A stretch of 64,000 nucleotides of DNA. Source: Phytophthora quininea. Lineage: Eukaryota > Oomycota > Peronosporomycetes > Peronosporales > Peronosporaceae. The notes under the pieces are model-generated. The model saw only the letters and a program-made list of their open reading frames with translations. It was not told where the DNA came from and ran no database searches. The DNA is taken from positions 248,001-312,000 of the forward strand of contig JAAVTG010000077.1 of assembly GCA_011947345.1 (NCBI GenBank). The letters are read 5' to 3'. How positions within the stretch are numbered: the first letter of the stretch is position 1; every line of letters starts with the position of its first letter. The position numbers were made by a program, and so were the translations under genes. Shown here in pieces: positions 1 to 11,570 of this stretch.

Positions 1-2143
1 CCCCGCCGTTCGTGCGCGAGCTGCAGATAATAACCTGACGCGCAAACCGCAGGGCAGTCATTTCTTCTGCTGCAGTAGGCGTGTCTGCTTTTGTCGGTCC
101 TGAACCGACAACTCGATCATCTTGTTTCTTATCAGCGCATTTTGAAATCTCCATCATTAACGCGATGATGGTATCTTCGAACGATGCTGGGGTGCACAGA
201 ACACCATTGATTCTAACGCGATCTCGTTGTAAATCTTTCAGCGCTTGGCTAAGAGTCCACGACTTGTATCGTTCCTCTCGTGCAGCACCGTCTATTGTGT
301 CCAGATAAGCGTACAATGAGTGAAGCGGAAGTGTAAGCGACTTTTGATTGCCTGGGACCGCCAAGCAGCCGGCTACCGTCTTCATCCACGAAGTTTCCGT
401 CAATTCTTCCTTGTGATCGCCCCGATTTAATTCTCGCACTCGTGAAAGCATACGACAGCGGTTTATCTCGGCAGAAATTTTTCGAGCCCAGGTTGTGGCC
501 TCTGCAGCGGTAGTCACATCCACTACCCGCCGCATACTGCCGCTTTGGTCGAAAAATGCAAACGCGTGGCGGCCTTCACCACCTTGAGGGGTACTTTTCC
601 GCACCATCCAATCCGTCTCCGACAGATCGATCTGACTCAGAGGTTGCTTGTCCTTTAAGAAACGTTTGCTAGCTTCCGTTGATCTTCCTTCGCGCTCACG
701 ACCCAACTCGAACACAAAATCTGCACAGCGAGTTTTGCAGGGAAAAAGTAGAGGATGTGGTTGTCGCACAAACAAGCATATTCCTCCTTTTGCGACCTCC
801 AAAAGGATCCCCACTGTGTAGACACGACGGATCCTTCGAAGAGGATAGCAACGCCTCCACCGCCAGCAATATCTTCTGACAACCCTCGAACAAGTTCCTC
901 CTTGCTAACGTTTGAGCTGCCTGGCGAATTTTTATCCATTTCGTCACCAGAAAGCGGGGCTATGGAGTGCCGACGATACGCAATTACTCGTGAATTTGCG
1001 TTGCTGTCCGTGAGAGTGTCGACCATTTTTTCAGCAAGCGTAGCAGCTTATCCGTCGATAGTGCAGAATTTCCCAGTACTGCATCCCGGAGAAGTAGAAC
1101 CAGTCCTTGTACATCATCTTGTAGTAACTGGATGCGGTCAATGAGCTGCATTCCTGCTCGAAGCAAGACAGCATCTGCATTCTGGCACGAGCTTCTACAG
1201 CCATAATTTAATTTTGGTAGTGCTGGTATTTCCTGGCCTGGACATCGTCGCCGTGAGAGTAAACGTCTCTTGTGTCTTGCTCTTTGTAGGAGCTTCTTCA
1301 TAATTAAACTTCTGCGGTAGTTGTTCGCAAGAAAGCCGAGCGAGTCTACTTCGTTGACTGGACTCGATAATTTTGTTCGGGTTTGATTTTGCTGCTCTTC
1401 ACAGGATAAGATACACACCGTTGAGACTGGCCGAATTTCTTCAACTGCCTTGCGGCGAGGTAAGGCCATAGTCGACGACTGTTTATTGGGATGCTCAAAA
1501 CTGTGTTTGGCAGGCCACCGGGGATAGTTGAAGGTGGAGGGATGAAATTCAAGAATATCAAGATCTTTCACTTCATCCACGATAAAGCGCCATGGCTGGA
1601 GCTCTGTGAAAGACAACAGTTGAGATAAAGAAGATGCTGGTATCACACATTTCCATTCGTACCTGATCCGACCCGTACGAGAGTTAGCTTTCCACCTAAA
1701 TCGTCTTTAGTGCGGCATGCTCGATCAGCCGCAGGGTCAATGTCGCAATCGATACATGAAATATCACCATTGCCGCTGCTCTCAACGTCATTGTTTTTGC
1801 GGCAAGCACTGCGTTTTCCTAACTTCCTCATCAATTCAGAGACCGTCATACTCGGTACACATTCCACACGAACAAGCTCGTCAGACGGCAGAACCACCCT
1901 ACGTCCAGACGTGCGACGTTAGGCACCACCCCAGATCCCTCTACGAACAGGTTTGCGTTCTTGAGTCTGTTCCTACCTCACACACGTAGTCGTCTTCATC
2001 GTTGACGGCCCTGCTTCGCTGCACTGGCCTTCGAAATCCCCCAGCGCCGCGTAGAATTCCGTTTCATTTACAGCAGGGGACTCCTCGCGGCCAAACTCCG
2101 AACAGTCACGTCCAGTCAATAGGGCTCCAATAAAAACTGTCAT
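1..2143 (-). CDS. PH-domain protein, 3' part beyond left edge
   Basis: The gene starts at the ATG at 2143, 35 bases past the TDP1 stop, and runs off the left edge. An intron at 1899-1976 (GT...AG, 78 nt) splits the first exon from the rest. A pleckstrin-homology-like domain lies at about 480-850. It has a WGSFWR start, an ILYFF strand and a closing helix with TTAAEATTWARKI, the usual PH pattern. Downstream, an open helical region with RFARQVIICSS continues to the edge. PH domains bind phosphoinositides or proteins at membranes; the specific role here is unknown. The frame is interrupted three times, near 1661, in the T6 run at 1026-1031 and in the G3A5 run at 740-747. Each break is consistent with one lost base, and the translation on either side stays coherent. 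The family beyond PH is not recognised. Confidence 0.6.
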
Positions 2144-2178
2144 CTTCAAGTCAGAGTGCCTATTGATCGACAACACTG

Positions 2179-4049
2179 CTAGTGCGGGATGTAGGCACTG
2201 CCGAAGATATCTGGGCTTTCGCGCACTAGATCCCAGACCCATGGCTCGTCGTTTTTGGGGTTGTATGTGGCCAATGGGAACTTGTATGGAAGTGGCAGCA
2301 ATATTTGCGTAGACTTGGAGCTCTCGGACCCTGCAACGTCGGAATATCCCGCTGATTTACTCCCGACTACCACAATGCGCTGCAGGGATCGAGGAATCTC
2401 GCGGTCCCAAAGCGCCGGCAAAAATATCACGCCCAGCTCATACGACCTTATCATCAATTGACTTTTGTTCTTCTGGAACGCTCCCCACGCCGCTTTGCTC
2501 AGGTTGGAGCTGGTCAAGATAGCCCAGTCCAATTCACCTGCCTTATCAGTGCTTGGATCGAAGCGGGCGTACGTTTTGATATGTGGCATAGCGTTCTGCC
2601 GATGCAATCCGGGAGCTGGTGTCCACTTCCGCAGATACTTGTGCAAGAATGGCTTAATGTTTTTGAGAGGGCAAGGAATCGATCGCCCAGCATTCCAACC
2701 CTCGAGTGAATTTTTCTGCGAGTGTCAACAACTCCAGTTAGTGCACTTTTCTCTGAGTGAGATAATACACTAGCAATGAATACGTACAACATCTTCAACC
2801 GATGGCCAAATTATATGTAGGGCTTGGATTGGCATCGACGACGCGGAAATGCCTTTCTTGCCAGGCAAAAACTCTCAGCGAACTCCCCAAAAGCCATTTT
2901 TCATCCAGAGATCCCAGGCTCGAAAACTACAAAGAGAGTTACGCGCACTCTGTATGTTAGAGAAGAATTAACTGGAGACATCAAGCACGTCATGCACTTA
3001 CCTGGCAGATGAGAGGGTTATCTGTTGACGGTGCTTTATACTTTTGCAGCAGCCTGTGTTTAAAAGATCAAATGTTAGCATTGTCGCGCTCTTGCTGAAT
3101 TGGAGGATACGACTTACTTGCGTACACGCAAATGACCGTACTTCTCCATATCTAGAGAAACAACAGGATAAAGCAGTTAGCATCTCTTAAAACCTTGACG
3201 CGCAAAACACAGCTGACCTCCATACCCTTTCCTTTGTGAACTCCTGGAACTGACGGAACCAGAGCAACCCGTGCTGTAGTAAAATCAAACCGCCTCAATT
3301 CACCACAAAAACTCTTCACAGGTCCACCCAGCGACGATAGATACAGCACAAGATCCGCCTCAAAATCATTCTGCGCAGTAGATCCGCCTTGTGCATCCTC
3401 GTTGTCACTGTCCTCCAATACTTTCAGCCCAAAATCCTGATACCAAATGCCTTGGGTCTTTTTGTTCCAGTCATTGGACAGGAAATTTGCCGTGAAGATG
3501 GCCACCCGGACCTTTTCCGGATACAGCGCCACCAGCATCTTGGTGTGGTGCGTGCCGTACGCAATCGGCAGCGGAGGAGCTACTGCCGTCACGTTCGTAT
3601 ACTCTTTACACTCTTTGTTCATCCTACAGAACAACTTCATTAGACTTCGCTCAGATAGCTGCACGTAGTAAACGGAGATATACCCTTGGCGGTCTCTCTC
3701 GCCGTGCACGAGCAGCACTGGCACGACCTTGAGTCGCGGACACTCGGCAAACAGCCAGGGCAGATCGAACATGTAGTTGGTAAGCAGACAGCGGGAGAAT
3801 TCTCCCTCCAGCAGGTCTCCCAGGCTCTTGGTGTGCACTATAGAAGGATAATCGACTGGTTAGTAGGCGTTTTGAGTTAATGAAGGAAAAAGGGCATAAA
3901 GCGCACCGTTGTGAGCTGGTGGAGCGTCTTTCAGACGAGTGAGGTAGAAGCCAGGATCGTTAGTACCAGGATCGGCGACAGGGGGCTACGGCATCGACGA
4001 CGGCGTCCGTAGGAACGCGCTTCTGTCGCTTGGTCTCGCGGGCGTCCAT
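2179..4049 (-). CDS. TDP1: Tyrosyl-DNA phosphodiesterase 1
   Basis: TDP1 cleaves 3'-phosphotyrosyl bonds left by stalled topoisomerase I and acts in nuclear single-strand-break repair. Both catalytic HKD motifs are visible: HHTKM in the first half (about 3500) and MPHIKTYAR in the second (about 2570). The family blocks KTQGIWYQDF, NLSKAAWG, QLMIRSYELGV and a C-terminal PWVWDL are also present. The start is the ATG at 4049. At least five short introns are read, for example one ending just before 3838, two between 2990 and 3175, and one ending near 2720. Breaks consistent with one missing base occur in the C5 run near 3992 and twice in the exon around 2867-2892. Length and motif order match the family. 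MED8 is divergent from it, and the PH gene follows on the same strand. Confidence 0.9.
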
Positions 4050-4183
4050 TGCGGAATGAGAGTGAATGTCACTTCAATTGTCCAAAATAAATATATTATA
4101 CTGTATCTTAGACACTTGTATCGGAAAGATAGAGCTATGTCCGTGAATAAATGTACGTTAAGCATTTTGGAGCAGTGTTGAAA
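4050..4183. promoter_or_regulatory. Shared divergent promoter, TDP1/MED8
   Basis: Only 134 bases separate the start codons of the two divergent genes. On the minus strand, CTCATTCCGCAAT lies directly on the TDP1 start. It closely fits the oomycete initiator consensus built around TCATTYY, so TDP1 transcription may begin about 10 bases before its ATG. The plus-strand side is AT-rich with no clear initiator. Confidence 0.4.
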
Positions 4184-4774
4184 ATGCAGTCTGGAGGGGC
4201 AGGAGGAGATGTGGACCGAGCGCTGAGCAGCATCCGCGCTCGCGCAGACCACCTGCGCCACACGGTTGCGCGGCTAGAACATAATCTAGCGTGGAACCCC
4301 GCTAGCACCTGGTAAGAATCAGCGATTAAAACGTCTAAGCAGCCGCCAGATATCTGACTTTGGTGGCGTTCATGTAGGCCGGAGCTGCTGAGCCAGTACA
4401 TGGTGATCTCCAAACAGCTCGAGAACATGAACGAGGAGATCCCCGACCTGGTGCAGCACTTTGCCTGCGTGCCGCGTATGGCTACACCCAACCCGACGGA
4501 TATCCCGCTGCTACTGCGCACTCGAGAAGACCCGGAGATGGAGGAGGAGGACCGCCAGCTCATGGCCGACAAACCCCGTGAAAAGAACACAGAGGCGCTG
4601 CAAAAGTTGGTGGTGGCCCACAACGAGGCTGTCGAGAGTCTGGAGGAGACGTTCAATGAGATGTCGGACGGTCTGTTGAAGGCCATTCGAGTGAACAAGT
4701 ACGTGGTCAAGTCCAAGCCGCAGAGCACTCAGAGCCAGCAGTTCAAGTACATCGAGTCTGGCACGTATCAATAA
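4184..4774 (+). CDS. MED8: Mediator complex subunit 8
   Basis: This is a head-module subunit of Mediator, linking activators to RNA polymerase II in the nucleus. Two exons (4184-4311 and 4378-4774) are joined over a 66-nt GTAAG...TAG intron in phase 2, giving about 173 residues. The diagnostic features are the early helical stretch with WPELLSQYMVIS and the block LLRTREDPEMEEEDRQL. The latter corresponds to LRTKPDPEVEEQEKQL in animal MED8. No Gly/Gln-rich tail is present, so the protein is shorter than animal MED8. The reading frame is intact. It is convergent with the HIT gene, with 62 bases between the stops. Confidence 0.85.
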
Positions 4775-4836
4775 GAGAGGTCGGGCTGTGGCGGGTCATA
4801 ATGTTACTAGTTATATTGGTGTTGTACCGTTGACGG

Positions 4837-5517
4837 TTAGTCCTCGCTGGAGGTGGTAGTGTCGAGTGTTTCTCGCATTGCCCCAAGTGCTGCGAGAGCG
4901 TTCTCGGCGCTGATGTAGGATGGCAGCAATGACTCAGTGAAGCGCAAGCGGTTCCACGCTGGGATGAACGGCAGACCGAGGCAGTGCAGATGCAGGTGGG
5001 ATACGGAAGCGAATGGCGGGCGGTGGAAGCCGAACCTGAAAATTTACTGTCGTGAGCTCAACTATTTTCCAGAAGTCAAAGCAGCACGCATACACACCTG
5101 CAATTGCCCTCTTTGAAGCCATCCTTCTCGAGAATCTCCTTCCCTGTCATCAGCATGTGCTCCACTGGCAGTGCATCTCCGTTAGTCGAAACTCCACCAC
5201 GGGCTCATATACGTACAGAGATCGTGGTGCTCTGGCGTGAGGTCGTCTATGGACGCAATGTGCTCGTGCGGAAGTATTAAAATGTGCTTGGCTGCACGTG
5301 GATTACGGTCCATCATCGCAATGACCTTGCCATCCTGCATAACAGCAAAACAATAACACCGAAACGAAGCAATTTCCGCATTAGAGACAACCACCGCACA
5401 CCGGCCTGGGCGTTCTACCGCCCGCGTTCTGCATCCTCTTCGCCATACCTCATAGACAATCTGGTTCCGCGCTTTTAGCGTCTCGCAGCAGAACGTGCAG
5501 GCCCGCGCGCCCTTCAT
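4837..5517 (-). CDS. HINT3-like HIT-family phosphoramidase
   Basis: This is a histidine-triad nucleotide-binding hydrolase, expected to cleave AMP-phosphoramidate bonds (AMP-NH2, AMP-lysine). Four exons (5449-5517, 5217-5334, 5098-5164, 4837-5035) are joined over introns of 114, 52 and 62 nt and give an intact 150-residue protein. The N-terminus carries CTFC. ILPHEHI follows, and the histidine triad is HLHLHCL near residue 105. The sequence RPPF before the triad and an ISAENAL tail match the HINT3 subgroup (MGFHMPPF..ISHLHLHVL) better than HINT1. The 52-nt intron is among the shortest here. Frame, phases and stop all agree, so the model is firm. Confidence 0.88.
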
Positions 5518-5771
5518 GCAGCGTCGTCGACGGCGCCCAGCTCAAGATGGAGTCAGCGAATTTGGCCCTTGGTTTAACTCTCTCTAAAGGTGATTTTAGG
5601 TGCCTTTACAAGCCTGCTTGGCCAGAAGGACCAGTTGCATTTCCGACTGTGAAGCCGAGGTGGCTACAGCAATTAGATCCATCGAGATAAATAATTAATT
5701 TCTTCCAATGGGAGTGCGAGACGTCCTGGACGGAGTCAAATTAGGGTGGATAGCGAGACAAAAGCCGAGCC

Positions 5772-8374
5772 ATGGCAACGCCCGTCGCACTGAGCAAGGA
5801 GCAGCGCTTCCTCGATGTCGCCGACGCTGTGGCCGTCGTGCAGAGCTTCGCCGAGACCAACCAACAGCGCCGCGCACACGTTCAGCAACCAGAACAAGAC
5901 AGCAAGCCCAGCAATGCCGTGGTCGTCGAGTGCGAGAACGCGCCGCTCTGCAGGTGGTTCGTGCGCGTGGCCTTCACGAAAGGCGAGCAGAAGTGGAAGA
6001 TCTCCAGCATGAACCTCTCCCACAGCAAACTCAACTGCGTCGAGGGGAAATATACAGGCAATTTCCAAGCAGACATGACGACGGAGCAGCTCCTGGCTAA
6101 CGCCAGCGCAGCGGCTGCTTCTGCTGCGAGCAGTGGCGCCGCGGCAGCGGCCCTGGGCGCGTCCGTGTATGTGGGGATGCCCTTCCTGACCTGGAAGGAC
6201 GCCATTGCTGCAGTCCGAGCGCTTGCCAAGCAAATGGGACGACGAGCCATTGCAGAGAAAGCGGGCGAAATGCTCTGGCAGGACAAAAGCGTCATGGCTC
6301 GACGCGTCGTGTGTCAGAACTACCGCAACTCTAATTGCGGGTGGACGGTTGTACTTGACGAGGCTCCGCCTGGTTCAGACAGATACACAGTGCTTTCGAT
6401 GAATTTATTGCACTCGAAAGAGTGCTTAGAGACGTGCAATTTTAATGCGAGGAAGAGGGAGGCAGCTTTTGCCGGTGCTTTGAAAAGTGGTGCGTCGGTG
6501 AGTGGGGTAGGCGTTCCGTCGACTGGTATGAGGAATGATTCGTTGGTGCGATCATCCATGTTGGTGGATGATGCTTCCAAATACCAGCTCACGCATGACA
6601 TGCGCTGGAACACAGGCAAGGAAGCTACGAAGGCCATTAGCGATTATGCATTGGTGGTGCAACGTAAGCGCTCCATGCTAAGCAAGAAGAACAATGGTGG
6701 CAGCAACAAGAAATACGTGTGCTCTGACGAGCACTGCTTGTGGTTTGTACAACTTGTGAAAGGGTGGAAGTGTAAGAACTGGAAGATATCTGCGATGAAC
6801 CTGAAGCACTCCGACACGTGCACTGGTGTGGCCAAGCCCACAGCACGGCAGCTTGCTGAGATGCGCTTCTTCCGTCAGGCTGTGATCACGCACTCAAAAT
6901 CTTCCGGCAAGCTACTGACAGACAGCTTCTTGATGCATTCCGAGTCCGGGATTCAGATCCCACGAGGCATGGCCTACCGCGCCCAGCGGATGGTGGTTTC
7001 GACATCGGCAGACGATCTCGCAGAGAGCTACAAGTATATTCCAAGCCTTATGGACTCGTTCGCAACGAAAAATCCGCTTCGATCGCTTCTTACGAAAAGA
7101 GCCCCCAGGGGCGCTTTATTCGCTCGTTCATCATGCCGTACTCGTCAGCAATATTAGCAGCGCAGCAGCAGATCTTCGGTATCCACGTGCTGCACTACGA
7201 TATCGTGTGTTTTCATGGCTGCGTTGTACTACTAATCACGCGCGACGGCAATCTTCAGTATCAGGTTATCGCTTTCGCGTTAGTCCCGACGGGTGAGCTG
7301 GAGCACATGACGTGGTTTCTCGACAAGATCAAAAGCGGTGGTGTGGATTTCAATGGAAAGCCCATCTTCTGTGCTCACAGTGAGCATGGGCTTCTTCGTG
7401 CATTAGCGTCTGAGGCACGTAACGCCAAGATCATGTTCTGTGTGCGGAGTTTGCTTAGCGAGATGGAGCGTGATAAGAATATTCCTGCTCTCGGAATGGC
7501 AGTGGAAGAATTAGTTTGGGAGCTACAGCGACAAGAGACTGAAGGCACTTTTGCCAAAGTTCTGGGGCAGATCGGGGATACCAACGCAGCAGCGGCGGCA
7601 TTCTTGCGCACCGTGCATCCAAGGAATTGGGCATATTATCTAAACCGATCAGTTAAACTCTATCGTTGGGCTAGTGCAGGTGCTGATGAGGCTTTGGCCG
7701 GCTCCGATATCAAGACGAGTGACGAAGCACCTTTCGATCTCATATACACATTTCTGGCGTTCCTTATGGATGGCGCGTTCAAGAAAAGTCAGCTTGCTGC
7801 CACAATATCAAGCTCGGACTCTTCTGGAACTCAACCACAGACTATTCTTACGCCAGGAGCCGACGAGGTATATCAACAAGAGGTTCAGGCTGCTGGAAAC
7901 TACGTAGTGCGTTTGTGTGACGAACAAGTAGCTTTCACATGGTGCAAGGGTGAACGACCAAAGGTTACTCAGCGTGTGGACCTTTCGGTGCCCACTTGCA
8001 CCTGCGGTCAGATGTCCCAGCTCGGCTTGCCATGCCGCCACTTCATCGCCGTATCAATTCATTTTGGCAATGACGCAGCACTCTTGAGCAGCATTGATCC
8101 CATCTACAAGGCGTCGACGTACGCTGCGGCTCATCACAACATGCGAATCGAGATACCCACAGCCGAAGACCTACACAAGGACGAATCCTTGCATCCATCC
8201 ATCTCCATCCGTGTTGCGAAGAACAAGAAGCGTAGCCGCAATAACGTCCCCACAAGTACACCATCTATCACTGCAGAAGCCACACCTCTCTCTGTCGAAG
8301 ACGCGCTTCCGCTGTCCAAAGCAGCTCGACTGGACTTTGACGCCGACGTCTCGAGCCTCGCCGACTTGGTTTAA
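5772..8374 (+). CDS. Domesticated Mutator-like transposase (FAR1-like)
   Basis: Three zinc-finger-like repeats occupy the N-terminal third. Each ends in a pattern of the type WKISSMNLSHSKLNC, resembling the WRKY-GCM1/FLYWCH DNA-binding fold of FAR1/FHY3 and MuDR proteins. An Ala-rich linker separates repeats 1 and 2. A MULE-type transposase core follows at about 7170-7650, and then a SWIM zinc finger CTCGQMSQLGLPCRH near 8000. In the core, the position that normally carries the second catalytic Asp reads CAHSEHGLL, so transposition looks unlikely. One break consistent with a single missing base near 7076-7090 separates two long frames that otherwise continue the same protein of about 867 residues. 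I see no terminal inverted repeats flanking it. A role as a DNA-binding regulator is inferred. It is convergent with TAF12, 41 bases apart. Confidence 0.75.
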
Positions 8375-8415
8375 CAAGAAATGAAATACACAATCAAGTT
8401 TCCTATATTATCGCC

Positions 8416-8999
8416 TCACTTGCTGACACTCGCTTTGCGCACCACCTTCTTGGCGCCGTCCGTGGCTTTCGCTTGGGCGTTCTTCAGCTTGGCTTTGGTA
8501 TGTAGCTGTGTCTTGCGCTTGAGCGCCATGCGGTGCATGTGCAGAGAGTTCTTGGCCGGTCTTGCTCGCACCAATAGGTCCTGACCCAGTGGTCTAAGAG
8601 CGGCGGACGGGTGCAGCACGCCGGCCAGAGAGATGCCGTAGTTCTTGGCCAGACAGAACTGGAGGTCTCGGGGCTCCAGCACTGTGGAGCGGCGGTGTTT
8701 GGCCAATCGGCAGGAGAATTCGGTCACGTCCGAGACAAAGTCCTTGGCCATGTCCAGCAGAAGCTCCTCCACGGCCGGCTGGAAGCAGAACTTGGGGTCG
8801 ATGGAGCGGAGCAGCTCGCTCAGCTGCTTGTGCGGGGTTAGCGCGCGACTGGTGGTGGCGGCGCTTGCGTACGAGTTGGTAGGGGAGCGATGGGGTCCGA
8901 GGCGTCCGACGCCGTCATAATCGTACTCGACAGCAGCGCCGACGTCGTGCGCGGAGACGCAGGAGCGAGAGGTGACGACTTCTGCTTCTGGCTCGCCAT
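8416..8999 (-). CDS. TAF12: TFIID subunit TAF12 (histone fold)
   Basis: TAF12 pairs with TAF4 through an H2B-like histone fold in TFIID and SAGA. The fold covers the central part: LSELLRSIDPKF starts the first helix, MAKDFVSDV the second, LAKHRRSTVLEPRDLQF the third with its loop, followed by a basic tail. These follow the family pattern (LLREIDP...ADDF...LARHRKS..LE.KDVQ). The N-terminus is short and Ser/Pro-rich, starting at the ATG at 8999. Between about 8840 and 8900 the N-terminal frame and the histone-fold frame differ by one base, so the exact linker sequence is uncertain. The stop at 8416 faces the transposase-derived gene. Confidence 0.82.
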
Positions 9000-9797
9000 T
9001 TTTATTGTGGGCGACAGTGGCGTGCTAGATACTGGCCTAAACAGTGTTTCAGATGTGGTGTAGGCCTTTATGGCCAGAACCACGGTGAAGACGTTAGTGT
9101 CGAGGCTCGACGTCGAGCGGATGATGCTTGTCCTCCAACAACGCCCACTTCTTGCAGCAAGTTCATCGATCTAGTTGAAAACCTGCCGCATATTACGAAT
9201 GAATGTATTCCAGACATCTCTCAAGAGCAAGAAATTCATGTCGAATGCAAACAGTTTGCTTCTGCCCCATCAATAGTGCTGCTTTGGCTGGAAGATAAAT
9301 GCGGCATGAGATGCCACCAATGCCGTGATCGAGCTCGAAATCCCACCGCACTGTCCACACGAAGAGAGTTTTCTTCTGTCGGTCGGCCGCCTTGACGCTT
9401 TCCGGCAAAACAACACCTTGGAACTGAGCCTGGATAAGGCGACAATGACGTCCTCGCATGCTCATGGTTGGCATTGTCACGTTCTTTCAGCAGAGTTCCG
9501 TGTTGGTGCTGCCTGCTGAAGCGCATGGTGCAAAATGACGTCGGCGTCGCCGGTCGATCGGCACCGAGCAAGGTCGAACAGCACCGTCGGCCGCGGTCTG
9601 CATGGATCGGCTCAATTGGCGTTTCTCTGCAAGAATTGCGCCCGAGTCTGCACTGGAAGCGGCCTTCAAGAACCGCTCAGAAGAGTCCCTCGTCTCCACT
9701 CGTGCGTGGGCCGATCCGCCCGACTCCTCGACCGGTCACTCTCCACTTTGACGCCAAGCACACAAGCGGAATCCAAGCACCAAAAGACCGAGCGACA
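9000..9797. other. Intergenic stretch before carbonic anhydrase 1
   Basis: About 800 bases lie between the TAF12 start and the first carbonic anhydrase ATG. Several open frames cross it on both strands, but none shows a recognisable motif, and one merely runs into the carbonic anhydrase. It presumably holds both divergent promoters. Nothing else is supported. Confidence 0.4.
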
Positions 9798-10778
9798 ATG
9801 TGGCACCGCACTCTCAAGAGCTCGTCCCTACTGCTGCCTCGCGTGGCGCGGTCCTTGTCTCGCTCTACACCCGTCGCTTTCGCATCCACCATGGCACTGC
9901 CGACATCACTGGAGCGTCTGTTCGAGAACAACAAGAAGTGGCGAGAAGGCAAGAAGCTGCTGGACCCTGACTACTTTGACAAGACGGCTCAGGGCCAGCA
10001 CCCGCAGTATCTCTGGATCGGCTGCTCCGACTCGCGAGTGCCCGCTGAAGAGATCACGGGGCTAGCTCCTGGAGAGATGTTTGTCCACCGCAACGTCGCC
10101 AACTTGGTGGTGAGCAACGACATCAGCAGTCTGTCGGTGGTGCAGTACGCTGTGGAGAACCTCAAGGTCAAGGACATTATTATCTGCGGTCATTACGGTT
10201 GTGGTGGTGTCCATGCTGCTGTGGAGAACAAGCACATGGGACTGCTGGACAATTGGCTGCGCAACATTCGCGACGTCTGTCGGCTACACATGGACGAGCT
10301 GGAGTCGATCGAAGACCACGAAGCTCGGATGCGCCGCACAGTGGAGCTGAACACCATTGAGCAGTGCATCAACGTCTTTAAGATCGGACTCGTCCAGCGA
10401 CACCAGGTCAAATACGGCTTCCCGCGTATTCATGGCCTCGTGTACGATCTTAAGAACGGGCAACTGAACGAGATGGACATCGACTTTGACTCGTACGTGG
10501 AGAAGTACAACTCCATCTATAAGCTGCACTCGTTCCCGGAGGGCAAAGTGCCGCTGCGTCGGTCACAGCTTCAGGGCAACATGATCCGCACGCTGGTGGA
10601 AGGCCACGACGAGGAGCCCGGACATGTCAGCGCCAAGTTCATCAAGCGGGCCATGTCCAAGGAGCCGATCCTCTTCAGTGAGACCGAGATCGACAGTGCT
10701 ATTGCGCGTGCTCAGGAAGGCGAAGACGACGAATCGACGGTCAACGTCGAGAAGCTCGTGCGATACTTTGACCACTAA
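9798..10778 (+). CDS. Beta-carbonic anhydrase 1, mitochondrial-type leader
   Basis: The enzyme interconverts CO2 and bicarbonate. The frame is intact with no introns and 326 residues from the ATG at 9798. The zinc ligands of beta-carbonic anhydrases are present: Cys and Asp in WIGCSDSR and His and Cys in CGHYGCGG, plus the conserved PAEEITGL. The first ~35 residues are rich in Arg, Ser and Leu without acidic residues, a plausible mitochondrial targeting peptide; a second Met precedes ALPTSLERL. The C-terminus extends about 100 residues beyond the usual ~220-residue enzyme. All four copies in the window share this extension. A longer open frame upstream is ignored because its extra residues look non-coding. 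This gene is the undamaged tandem partner of the next one. Confidence 0.92.
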   Translation: MWHRTLKSSSLLLPRVARSLSRSTPVAFASTMALPTSLERLFENNKKWREGKKLLDPDYFDKTAQGQHPQYLWIGCSDSRVPAEEITGLAPGEMFVHRNVANLVVSNDISSLSVVQYAVENLKVKDIIICGHYGCGGVHAAVENKHMGLLDNWLRNIRDVCRLHMDELESIEDHEARMRRTVELNTIEQCINVFKIGLVQRHQVKYGFPRIHGLVYDLKNGQLNEMDIDFDSYVEKYNSIYKLHSFPEGKVPLRRSQLQGNMIRTLVEGHDEEPGHVSAKFIKRAMSKEPILFSETEIDSAIARAQEGEDDESTVNVEKLVRYFDH

Positions 10779-11570
10779 ACCCTGCGAGAAGATCGCGATC
10801 TCTATTTGATGACAAGAAAAACAATATTGCAATGCGAATGACGCACACATATCCTTTCCCCGTGTTGTCCTAAAGTTCAAGACTGAAGGAAACAATCATC
10901 CGAGAAAGCCGCACAGAGAGCATGCCAATAAACACGAAAGACCCGTCGATAAGTTGTCGACTACCATTTGGATGAAGTACAAACTTCTCGGCAACAAAAT
11001 CACTACTACAGTACTACAAGAAGCTGTAGGGCATGACAAGTTGGTCTGCAGCACCAATCGATCCTCCTTAAGCGCGAACCTCGTAAGCTTCAACTGCCTT
11101 CAGTCTGTATCCATTTCTCTGAACACGCAAATCCTTGCCGTTTGGCGTCGTCATTCGGGAGCCTTGTGGCGCACCACCAGTCTGAAGTTCTCCTGCCTGT
11201 GTTCAAGCCCCACGAAGCCCCAATGCTGCTGCGTACGCTCAAGACCTCAGTGCTACCACAGCGGCCTGCCGTGGCTTCTGCATTGGCGCGCTCCGTGTCG
11301 TCCATGGTGCTGCCAACGTCGCTCGAACGGCTCTTCGCTAACAACAAGAAGTGGCGGGAAGGCAAGAAGCTGCTGGACCCCGACTACTTTGACAAGACGG
11401 CTCAGGGCCAGCACCCGCAGTATCTCTGGATCGGTTGCTCCGACTCGCGAGTGCCCGCTGAAGAGATCACGGGGCTAGCTCCTGGAGAGATGTTTGTCCA
11501 CCGCAACGTCGCCAACTTGGTGGTGAGCAACGACATCAGCAGTTTGTCGGTGGTGCAGTACGCTGTGGAA
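9927..11570. repeat. Near-identical tract shared by carbonic anhydrases 1 and 2
   Basis: Bases 9927-10155 and 11343-11570 are almost identical, with only about five differences over roughly 230 bases. The 5' leader regions of the two genes differ clearly. A second identical run of about 70 bases occurs at roughly 10338-10410 and 11820-11890. Between the two runs, and toward the 3' end, divergence is much higher. The patchwork fits gene conversion after tandem duplication. Confidence 0.7.
10779..11222. other. Spacer between tandem carbonic anhydrases
   Basis: These 444 bases separate the stop of copy 1 from the ATG of copy 2. I see no gene or clear motif. The promoter of copy 2 must lie here. 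Confidence 0.4.

Noticed and set aside
5772..8374. An active Mutator-type transposon
   Set aside because: No terminal inverted repeats or target duplications found, a probable catalytic residue is lost, and compact host genes lie within 45-255 bases on both sides.
9468..9797. N-terminal extension of carbonic anhydrase 1 by 110 codons
   Set aside because: The extension reads as Arg/Ser/Pro-rich noise, has no counterpart in the other copies, and the ATG at 9798 gives a sensible leader like that of copy 2.
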